From: Myxococcales bacterium UBA5297
Lineage (GTDB): Bacteria; Myxococcota; Myxococcia; Myxococcales; UBA5297
Length of the DNA: 23,653 bases
Direction: 5' to 3'
Assembly: GCA_002408385.1 (NCBI GenBank)
Contig: DHSB01000226.1
Coordinates: 1-23,653, forward strand
Of the stretch, positions 14,893 through 23,653 are shown one piece after another; within the stretch, counting starts at the first letter, position 1; each line of letters opens with the position of its first letter. The notes beneath the pieces were generated by a model that worked only from the letters and a program-made list of their open reading frames with translations, was not told the DNA's origin and did not search any database. The translations under genes and the position numbers were made by a program.

Positions 14893-16317
14893 TTAGGGCT
14901 CGCCGGCCTCGGGCTTCTCCGCCTTTTCGCCTGGCTTGATGAGCCCGTACTTTTCGAGCTTGTAGTACAGCCCGCTCGTCTTGATGCCCAGGAGTCGGGC
15001 GGTCTCGGTCTTCACTCCCCTCGCCTTCTCGTAGGCGCGCACGATGAGCTGGCGCTCGAGGTCCTCGAGGATCTCGGGGAGGGTCATCTCGCCGCCGGTC
15101 GGCAGCGAGAGCAGGTCCGCCGCGCGTCCCTTGGAGACGAAGGCCGGCAGGTCGGACGCGGTGAGCTCCTCGCCCTCGCAGAAGACGAGCGCCTGCTCGA
15201 TCGCGTTCTCGAGCTCGCGGACGTTGCCCGGCCATGCGTAGCGCTGCAGGGCCCGCTTCGCCTCGTCGGTCAGGCCCTTGACCTTGCGGTTGATGCGCGA
15301 TCGGTGCTTGGCGACGAAGGCCTCGGCGAGCTCGACGACGTCACCCGGCCGTTCGCGCAGCGGCGGCAGGTGAACCGGCACGATGTGGAGCCGGTAGTAC
15401 AGGTCTTCGCGGAAGGCTCCCTTCTGCACTTCGGCCCTCAGGTCGCGGTTGGTCGCCGACACGACCCGGGCGTCGACGTGGATGGTCTCCTCGCCGCCGA
15501 CGCGCTGGAACTCCTTCTGCTGCAGCACGCGCAGCAGCTTGGTCTGGATGGCGGGGCTGATCTCGCCGATCTCGTCGAGAAAGAGCGTCCCGCCGTCGGC
15601 GAGCTCGAAGCGGCCGAGCTTGCGCTTGATGGCACCAGTGAAGGCGCCTCTCTCGTGGCCGAACAGCTCGCTTTCGAGCAGCGTCTCGGCGAGCGCGGCG
15701 CAGTGGACGACGACGAACGGCTCGTCCTTGCGCGCCGACAGATCGTGGACGGCGCGGGCGACGAGCTCCTTGCCGGTACCCGATTCGCCGGTGATCAGCA
15801 CCGTGGTGTCCGTCGCGGCGATCTTGCGCACCGCGCGCAGGGTGCGCTGCATCGGCTCGGAGCTGCCGATGATCCCCTCCAGCTCGAACCCGCCGCGCGC
15901 GTCGCTCTCGAGCACCTCGTTGCGCGCGGCCAGGCGCACCACCTCGCGCCGCATGCGCGCAACCTCGAGCCCCTTCTCGACCTTGGCCCGGAGCACCTCG
16001 GGCGCAAAAGGCTTGGTGATGAAGTCGAAGGCACCCAGCTTCATCGCCTCCACCGCCGATTCGATGGTGCCGTAGGCGGTGACGACCAGGAGCACCGCCT
16101 CCGGAGCGAGCTCGCGAATGCGCCGGACGACCTCGATGCCGTCGACGGGCATCATCCTCAGGTCGGTGACCACGAAGTCGAAGGGCCTCTTGGCGAACGC
16201 GGCGATGCCGTCGGTGCCGTTCGAGCAGGCGGCCACTTCGTGGCCCATGCGGTTGATCGAGACGGCCATGCCGTCGCGCATCGTGTCGTTGTCGTCGATG
16301 ATCAGTACCCGTGCCAT
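14893..16317 (-). CDS. NtrC-type sigma-54-dependent response regulator
   Basis: A 474-residue two-component activator. The receiver domain (1-120) has acidic residues D8/D9, phosphoacceptor D52, T80 and K102. The AAA+ domain (about 145-370) has Walker A GESGTGKE (177-184), the sigma-54 contact loop GAFTGA (224-229) and Walker B LFLDEIGE (245-252). The C-terminal Fis-type helix-turn-helix ([20 protein letters not shown]) binds DNA. All motifs needed to remodel sigma-54 RNA polymerase are present. The start ATG 16317 begins at the receiver; a 19-residue upstream extension is rejected. The next gene on this strand, coiled-coil plus barrel, has a sigma-54-type promoter and is the likely target. 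No kinase is adjacent; the histidine kinase at 21620-23035 is a possible partner. Confidence 0.96.
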   Translation of the reverse strand: MARVLIIDDNDTMRDGMAVSINRMGHEVAACSNGTDGIAAFAKRPFDFVVTDLRMMPVDGIEVVRRIRELAPEAVLLVVTAYGTIESAVEAMKLGAFDFITKPFAPEVLRAKVEKGLEVARMRREVVRLAARNEVLESDARGGFELEGIIGSSEPMQRTLRAVRKIAATDTTVLITGESGTGKELVARAVHDLSARKDEPFVVVHCAALAETLLESELFGHERGAFTGAIKRKLGRFELADGGTLFLDEIGEISPAIQTKLLRVLQQKEFQRVGGEETIHVDARVVSATNRDLRAEVQKGAFREDLYYRLHIVPVHLPPLRERPGDVVELAEAFVAKHRSRINRKVKGLTDEAKRALQRYAWPGNVRELENAIEQALVFCEGEELTASDLPAFVSKGRAADLLSLPTGGEMTLPEILEDLERQLIVRAYEKARGVKTETARLLGIKTSGLYYKLEKYGLIKPGEKAEKPEAGEP

Positions 16318-16642
16318 GCGCGGAGCATAGCAAGCGAGGTGCGCTGGGCCGCTGCTGCGCGAGTTGGTCGCCACGCCTCAGGACCGCAAGGCTCGAGCTT
16401 CGAGGAGGGGCTCGCCGAACAGCTCACCCAGCCGCCCCTGCGACAGACGCCAAACGGCTTCGACAAGCTTCCGGTGGCGCACCGCCCAAGGCTCGGCTTG
16501 CGGTCCCCTCGAGCCCTCGAGCGAGACCTCGAGACGGCCCGCTGCACCGGGGAGCGCCGCCTCGTCTGCTCGGTTCTATTTCGGCCCCTTGCCCGAGCGT
16601 CGCGAAGCTGACACAACGCTCGGCTGCACAGGAGGCCCGCTC
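16318..16642. other. Divergent intergenic region
   Basis: This 325-bp stretch lies between the divergent regulator and helicase genes. Apart from the extended -10 by the regulator and a GGAGG ribosome site (16631-16635) before the helicase ATG, I see only weak promoter-like matches and no gene. An in-frame extension of the helicase into it lacks domain sequence. Confidence 0.5.
16324..16332 (-). promoter_or_regulatory. Extended -10 promoter, possibly giving a leaderless regulator mRNA
   Basis: On the minus strand TGCTATGCT is an extended -10 (TG-N-TATGCT). The predicted start 7 bp beyond falls on the A of ATG 16317. This gene also lacks a ribosome-binding site. No good -35 box is seen. Confidence 0.35.
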
Positions 16643-19558
<2,916 letters not shown>

Positions 19559-19586
19559 CATCACCTGCATGACCAAGGGGGCAGCC

Positions 19587-20129
19587 ATGGAGAAGGCAGG
19601 GACGAAGGAATTCAATTACGGCGGGTGCCTCGAAGCGACGTGCCGGATAGTCACGCTGCGCTGGGAATGTGCGAGCGTCGGCGACGCCCCGAGCAAAGAG
19701 CTGCTCGAGCGCATCCCTGCCGCCGCAGGTGTCTACGCGATCGACGGCTGCCACGACGCGGCCCGGGGCGGGGCGCTGCTCTACATCGGCAAGACCGGCG
19801 CCGGCTCGTCGAGCAACGTGCTCGCGTCCCGGTTGCCCGAGTCGCTCGGGCGCGTCTGGTGGGACAACACGAACGGCGAGTTTCGCCTCTATTCCGATGT
19901 CTGGAACGTGCGGATGCGCTGGGCCACCGTCTGTGACAGAGAGCTGATCTCGGGGGTCGAGCGCGCGCTCATCTGCGCGCACTCTCCCCTGTTCAACAGC
20001 CAGCACGCCCGCTCGGAGATCCGCCCTGAGGACAGCGACCTGCTCGTCCTGAACGTCGGCAACAAAGGACCGCTGATGCCGGTCGTCTTCGGCGGGTACT
20101 TCAACGGCGAGCTCTTCGACTACTACTGA
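19587..20129 (+). CDS. GIY-YIG-domain protein (putative nuclease)
   Basis: About 180 residues from ATG 19587; an alternative ATG lies at 19569. The core matches a GIY-YIG fold: GVY (48-50), YIG (66-68, in LLYIGKTG), a candidate catalytic arginine R82 (ASRLPES), glutamate E125 (VERALICAHSP) and N137 (LFNSQHAR). These positions fit the family's usual Tyr-Tyr-Arg-Glu-Asn set, so nuclease activity is plausible but unproven. There is no extra DNA-binding domain beyond short ends. It starts 10-28 bp after the SNF2 stop and is almost surely cotranscribed. A GGGG stretch before 19587 is a modest ribosome site. Confidence 0.75.
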   Translation: MEKAGTKEFNYGGCLEATCRIVTLRWECASVGDAPSKELLERIPAAAGVYAIDGCHDAARGGALLYIGKTGAGSSSNVLASRLPESLGRVWWDNTNGEFRLYSDVWNVRMRWATVCDRELISGVERALICAHSPLFNSQHARSEIRPEDSDLLVLNVGNKGPLMPVVFGGYFNGELFDYY

Positions 20130-20191
20130 CGCGTGCCGGCCGCTCTCGAATCCCGTCGACCGCGGTGCCCGGGGCAGCGCGATCGCCAAGC

Positions 20192-20728
20192 TCACGGTAA
20201 CGACGGCGGCGCGACAGCCGGCCCGCAGCCCCTGCCGTCATAGCCGACGGCGTCGTTGTAGAGGTTGACCGCGTCGAGCGCGTGGCCGTTCGCCTTCGCC
20301 TTCTGCGACAGGCTCTGCCCGCCGAGGACGATGGCCAGCGCTTCGATCACCACGCCCGAGACGAGGAAGGCGGCGGTGACCCTGTCGTCTTCGAAGGCGA
20401 AGCCGCTCAGCCCGGCGAGCCCGCCGACCGCCAGGCCTATCGAGAAGCCCGAGAGCACGCCCGCGGCGCTTCCGGAACGCGACGCGGCCTCAGCGTGGCG
20501 CTTCGCCTCCGGGACGCAGCGAACCACCTCGTCGAGCCCTTGGTAACGCAGGCCTCGGGCGACCGGCGCGTCGGCCGCCCAGACCTCGAACTCGTCGCCG
20601 TAGCGAACGGTCAGCTCCGTCGGCGCCGCGTGAACCGGTCGGTAGGTCGTGGCCGGTGCGGCACAGCCGGCGCCGACGAGCAGCGCGGTGGCGACGAGGA
20701 CCCTTCGCGAAAGAGCGGCCCGCTTCAT
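20192..20728 (-). CDS. Lipoprotein with two hydrophobic segments, unknown function
   Basis: A 178-residue protein with a lipoprotein signal (lipobox VGAGC, C22), a polar region (about 30-80) and two hydrophobic glycine-rich segments (about 88-110 and 117-137). A conserved-looking tail contains DAVNLYNDAV. The start ATG 20728 is preceded by a strong GGAGGTGA site. Its ATG overlaps the TGA of the upstream lipoprotein gene (ATGA), indicating translational coupling. Layout and tail resemble the upstream gene (DLVNALNDL), suggesting an old duplication. I do not recognise a family. Confidence 0.82.
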   Translation of the reverse strand: MKRAALSRRVLVATALLVGAGCAAPATTYRPVHAAPTELTVRYGDEFEVWAADAPVARGLRYQGLDEVVRCVPEAKRHAEAASRSGSAAGVLSGFSIGLAVGGLAGLSGFAFEDDRVTAAFLVSGVVIEALAIVLGGQSLSQKAKANGHALDAVNLYNDAVGYDGRGCGPAVAPPSLP

Positions 20729-21318
20729 GGCGTCACCTCCGCGGTCGCCGCGCAGGGACTCCCCGGCGCGCGCGTTAGGTCGTTGAGGGCGTTGACCAGG
20801 TCGGCGGCCGCCGCCACCTCGGCCGGTCGCTCGGGCTCGTCGAGGGCGAGCGCGATGGCGACGACCGGCGCCGAGACCAGCGCCACCGTCGCCGCGGCGA
20901 TCAGGAGTCGGAAGTCGGTGCTCGACGACCGGACCGAGCTCGAGCCGCCGGAGGGCGCGCCGGCGGAGACCGCCTTGTGCGGACCGCTGGGCGATGCGCC
21001 CGAGTGCGCGATCGCCGCGTGATGCCCGTGGTCGTGCAGGTGATGATGCGGATGGTGCACGTGGACCCAGACCGGCAGGTGGACATAGCCGCCGTGCGAC
21101 ACCGAGGCGGCCGGCGCCGGGTCGACGACCAGCGGCTGAGTGGTCCCGCTCGCCTTCTGGACCGCGCGCCAACAGGCTTCGCTCTGCGCAGGCACGAGCG
21201 CGGCGGCCGAGCCGTCGCGCCAGACGACCCGGGCACGCCCGTCGTCCGGGGGAACGTAAGTCGAGGTGTATCCGCAGCCTGCCGCCCCCGCCAATCCGAG
21301 GGCGAGGAGCAGGCGCAA
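20725..21318 (-). CDS. Histidine-rich lipoprotein
   Basis: About 197 residues from TTG 21318. This start gives a short, regular lipoprotein signal (MRLLLALGLAGAAGC, C15). The open frame continues upstream to ATG 21462, which has a GGAG site 7 nt before it. However, the intervening codons lose the GC-rich third positions of the genome and would bury the lipobox at residue 63, so I prefer TTG. Residues 75-105 contain 13 histidines (runs such as HVHHPHHHLHDHGHH), a likely metal-binding segment for Zn, Ni or Cu. One hydrophobic helix follows (about 137-159), then a tail with DLVNALNDL. The stop overlaps the next gene's start. The function is unknown; metal handling is inference from composition. 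Confidence 0.72.
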   Translation of the reverse strand: MRLLLALGLAGAAGCGYTSTYVPPDDGRARVVWRDGSAAALVPAQSEACWRAVQKASGTTQPLVVDPAPAASVSHGGYVHLPVWVHVHHPHHHLHDHGHHAAIAHSGASPSGPHKAVSAGAPSGGSSSVRSSSTDFRLLIAAATVALVSAPVVAIALALDEPERPAEVAAAADLVNALNDLTRAPGSPCAATAEVTP

Positions 21319-21340
21319 GAGGTGCCGGGAAAGCTCTTGC
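21315..21340 (-). promoter_or_regulatory. Hairpin enclosing the probable TTG start codon
   Basis: GCAAGAG (21315-21321) and CTCTTGC (21334-21340) are a perfect 7-bp inverted repeat with a 12-nt loop. On the minus-strand transcript the TTG start (21318-21316) lies in the 3' arm, so the stem could mask initiation. Only relevant if TTG 21318 is the true start. Confidence 0.3.
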
Positions 21341-21619
21341 GGCGTCTCGCGCGAGGCGGGGACCGCCGCCGTCTCGGCGGCCTGCGTGCACGCATGAAGA
21401 AGAGGCGCACAAGCAGGGCTGAGAAGGATTCTTCGACGGGTCTGCTGCAACTGTCGGGGCATCCGCTGTCTCCGATTCCGGCCTGAAGAGGGAACCATAC
21501 ACCGGGGCACGGGGAGGCCAAGGCCACGACGGGCTGCCGGCCGCACTGGCGGCAAGCGCCGTTTCGAGGCTGCGCCCCCGGCCCCCTCGCTCGCCGCGGG
21601 ACCGGCGCTCCTTCATCGC
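21319..21619 (-). other. Leader/intergenic region before the His-rich lipoprotein
   Basis: This 301-bp stretch follows the histidine kinase stop. It is open in the lipoprotein frame as far as 21555, but codon use in 21390-21462 is unlike coding sequence here. It contains a candidate sigma-70 promoter (21494-21521) and the start-codon hairpin. Confidence 0.4.
21494..21521 (-). promoter_or_regulatory. Candidate sigma-70 promoter for the lipoprotein pair
   Basis: On the minus strand TTGGCC (21521-21516, 4/6) and TATGGT (21499-21494, 4/6) are separated by 16 bp. Transcription would start near 21487, giving a leader of about 170 nt to TTG 21318 or 25 nt to ATG 21462. Confidence 0.35.
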
Positions 21620-23035
21620 TTACGCAGCCTTCCCCGGCAGCTTCACCTCGAACACGGCCCCGCCCTCGCCGGGCCTCAAGCCCGCGCTGCCGCCGTGTGC
21701 CTCGGCGATGCGGCGCACGAAGGCGAGGCCGAGCCCCAGCCCCTTTTGCTTCGTCGTGAAGAAGGGCGTGAAGAGCTTGGCGCGCTCGGCCTGCGGCACC
21801 CCCGGCCCGTCGTCCTCGACGGCGAGGACCACGCTCTCGCCCACGGTGCGCGCCCGAAGCCAGACGTGCCCGCCCTGCGGCGCCGCCTGGATGGCGTTGC
21901 GCGCGAGGTTGAGCAGCGCGCGCCGCAGTGTCGCGCGGTCGCCCTCCAGCCGCACCGACTCGGCGTCGATGACCAGGATGACGTCCTTGGCGTCGGCGTC
22001 GCCGCGCACAAGATCGCTCAGCTCGTCGAGCAGCTCGCGCGCGTCCATCGACTCCTTCGCCAGCCGCGGATCGCGCGCGAAGCCGAGGAACTCCTCGACC
22101 ACGCGCTTCAGGTGCCCGAGCTCGCGCTGGACCTTGCGCACGTGCGACAGCTTCTCCTCGTCGCCCTCGAGCTCCTCGGCGAGCAGGCCCGCGAACAGCT
22201 CGATGCCGCCGAGCGGGTTGCGCACCTCGTGGGCGATGCCCGCGAGCATCATCTGCAGCTCGCGCTCGCGGCTCTGCAGCCTGCCGCGCATCCGCTCCAT
22301 CCCTTCGGCGAGCACGCCGAGCTCGTCGTCGCCCGAGAGGGGAACGGGCGACTCGAGATCTCCCCTTCCGATCCGCTCGGCCGCGCCGCGCAGCCGCCGG
22401 ATGGGCCCGAGCAGCCAGTGATAGCCGACCGCATAGAAGACGCCGAGCCCGAGCAAGCCGAAGGCGACGGCCAGGCCGACCATCGAGGCGCCGAATTCGC
22501 GCAGCACCTCGAAGAACTCGGCCGAGGCGTCGGCGCCGACGACGGCGACCACCTTGCCCTCCGAGTCGGAAACCGGCGCGTAACCCGACTTGTAGGTGCG
22601 CCCGTCGAGCCCCTTGAAGGTCACGCTCGAAGAGACCGATCCGCCGGAGAACGCCCGCTCGATCTCCACGCGGTCGCGCTCGAGCTCGGGCAGTGGCTCG
22701 CCGACCGGCGGCACTTCACCGGTGCCGGCGAGCATCTTCCGGTCGCGGTCGACGACGTAGAGCCTTCGCACGTTGCCCGCCGCGCGCATCGCCTCGAGCT
22801 TGGCGAGCACGTTGCGGTGGGTGCGGTTGCCGTCGTCGCCCGGCTGCAGGGTGAGCAGCAGATCGCCGTTGAGCGTCGCCGCGGCGGCGCCCGCGCTGCC
22901 GACCAGCCGCTTGCCCACCTCCTCCTCCAGGCTTCGGCGGGCTATCGCCCAGCCGAGCAGCGGCGCGAAGACGAGCAGCGCGAGCGTGGGGACGAGATAG
23001 GCGGCGACGAGCTTGGTCAGGAGAGAGGCGCGCAC
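21620..23035 (-). CDS. Membrane sensor histidine kinase
   Basis: A 471-residue kinase. TM1 (about 9-32), a periplasmic sensor of about 150 residues (33-185) with a Cache/PAS-like pattern (LYVVDRDRKMLAGTGEVPPV, later GYAPVSDSEGKVVAVVG), TM2 (about 186-208), HAMP (about 209-262), HisKA with phosphoacceptor H269 (AHEVRNPLGG), and an ATPase domain with N380, DDGPG (408-412) and KGLGLGLAFV. The design matches NtrB/ZraS-type kinases that usually pair with NtrC-type regulators. No response regulator is adjacent; the NtrC-type regulator at 14893-16317 is the only one in the window. The start is GTG 23035, with AGGA 8 nt upstream. Confidence 0.95.
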   Translation of the reverse strand: MRASLLTKLVAAYLVPTLALLVFAPLLGWAIARRSLEEEVGKRLVGSAGAAAATLNGDLLLTLQPGDDGNRTHRNVLAKLEAMRAAGNVRRLYVVDRDRKMLAGTGEVPPVGEPLPELERDRVEIERAFSGGSVSSSVTFKGLDGRTYKSGYAPVSDSEGKVVAVVGADASAEFFEVLREFGASMVGLAVAFGLLGLGVFYAVGYHWLLGPIRRLRGAAERIGRGDLESPVPLSGDDELGVLAEGMERMRGRLQSRERELQMMLAGIAHEVRNPLGGIELFAGLLAEELEGDEEKLSHVRKVQRELGHLKRVVEEFLGFARDPRLAKESMDARELLDELSDLVRGDADAKDVILVIDAESVRLEGDRATLRRALLNLARNAIQAAPQGGHVWLRARTVGESVVLAVEDDGPGVPQAERAKLFTPFFTTKQKGLGLGLAFVRRIAEAHGGSAGLRPGEGGAVFEVKLPGKAA

Positions 23036-23134
23036 GCCCGCATCCTACTTCGGGCCGGGCGGGGCTTTGGCGACGCGGTCCGCCATCGGAAAGGCATGCC
23101 TCGCCGCGCCTCGGCGGTTATCCTGCGCCGCCCC

Positions 23135-23653
23135 ATGCTCAGGAGACCCTACAGACGCGAGCTCGTCGAGCTCGCCCGCCTCGCCGGCCCGCTGGCCGCC
23201 GTGCAGCTCGGCAACCAGCTCATGGGCTTTGTCGACACCGCCATCGTCGGCCGGCTGGGGGCGGTGGAGCTCGGCGCGGTCGGCCTGGCCAACGCGGTCT
23301 TCTTCGCCTTCGCCGTCTTCGGGATGGGGCTGATGATGGGGCTCGACCCGCTCGTCGCCCAGGCGCTCGGCGCAGGGGACCGGGTGCGCGCGCGGACGCT
23401 GCTCTGGCAGGCGGTCTGGCTGGCGCTGCTCATCGGCGGGCTGCTGATGGTGCCGCTGCTGGCGATGGGCCCGGTCTTCGAGCTCGCCGGCATCGACGCG
23501 CAGACCGCGGCCCGCGCGCGAGGCTACCTCGTCGTGCGCGCCCCCGGGCTGATCCCGCTGCTGCTGTTCACCGGCGCGCGCAGCTATCTGCAGGCGCTCG
23601 GCCGCACCCGCTCTCTGGTCATCGGGGTGGTCGCCCCCAACCTCATCAACCTG
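23135..23653 (+). CDS. MATE-family efflux transporter (3' truncated)
   Basis: The first 173 residues of a MatE transporter, cut by the window end; full proteins are about 440-460 residues. Family features are the N-terminal LARLAGPLAAVQLGNQLMGF, then VDTAIVGRLGAVELGAVGLAN, and later ARGYLVVRAPGLIPLLLFTG, with alternating hydrophobic helices. MATE proteins export drugs or metabolites using Na+ or H+ gradients; substrate unknown. ATG 23135 gives the standard start; an in-frame ATG at 23096, with GGA 5 nt upstream, would add 13 residues. It diverges from the histidine kinase gene. Confidence 0.9.
   Translation, partial: MLRRPYRRELVELARLAGPLAAVQLGNQLMGFVDTAIVGRLGAVELGAVGLANAVFFAFAVFGMGLMMGLDPLVAQALGAGDRVRARTLLWQAVWLALLIGGLLMVPLLAMGPVFELAGIDAQTAARARGYLVVRAPGLIPLLLFTGARSYLQALGRTRSLVIGVVAPNLINL

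Noticed and set aside
14680..16611. Plus-strand open frame (643 codons) opposite the NtrC-type regulator
   Set aside because: Antisense shadow; the minus-strand regulator has every expected motif.
21319..21462. Longer His-rich lipoprotein from ATG 21462
   Set aside because: Despite a GGAG site, it places the lipobox cysteine at residue 63 and its first codons lack GC-rich third positions; kept only as an alternative.

Overview
The window is about 70% GC, and its genes run almost end to end with very GC-rich third codon positions. Several features suggest a deltaproteobacterium or myxobacterium-like organism (Myxococcota). These are a transmembrane Ser/Thr kinase with an HRDISPQN catalytic loop, an FHA-GAF-adenylate cyclase, a PEGA-domain protein, many lipoproteins, a Gly/Pro-rich TonB-type protein and NtrC-type regulation. 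This placement is inferred from gene content; no rRNA or taxonomic marker is present.

Left part (1-9379). A truncated FecCD-type ABC permease is followed by an amidohydrolase-like lipoprotein. A signalling block comes next: the FHA-GAF-cyclase behind a near-consensus sigma-70 promoter, then a Ser/Thr kinase, a PEGA protein and an ABC ATPase of the FecE/BtuD type in one tight run. The permease and ATPase look like parts of one TonB-dependent uptake system (siderophore, heme or cobalamin) separated by the signalling genes. A TonB-like protein and a HinT-type HIT protein converge on the ATPase from the other strand.

Middle (9380-16317). A non-coding palindromic repeat lies beside a small lipoprotein gene that has a sigma-54-type -24/-12 element. 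Then come a DsbD/CcdA-like thiol transporter with a C-terminal thioredoxin domain (minus strand), a small TPR protein (plus strand) and, on the minus strand, an NtrC-type sigma-54 activator followed by a coiled-coil exported protein and an outer-membrane beta-barrel. A GGCACG-N4-TTGCT element precedes the coiled-coil gene. About 170 and 200 bp upstream of its predicted start are two perfect dyads whose centres are 31 bp apart, the geometry of an enhancer for the neighbouring activator. I regard this as the best candidate for an undescribed regulated system: a two-component, sigma-54-controlled envelope module.

Right part (16318-23653). A SNF2 helicase with two SWIM zinc fingers is followed at once by a GIY-YIG-domain protein. 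On the minus strand lie a membrane histidine kinase and two coupled lipoprotein genes, the first histidine-rich. A truncated MATE-family transporter closes the window. I saw no tRNA, rRNA, CRISPR array, insertion sequence or obvious pseudogene.
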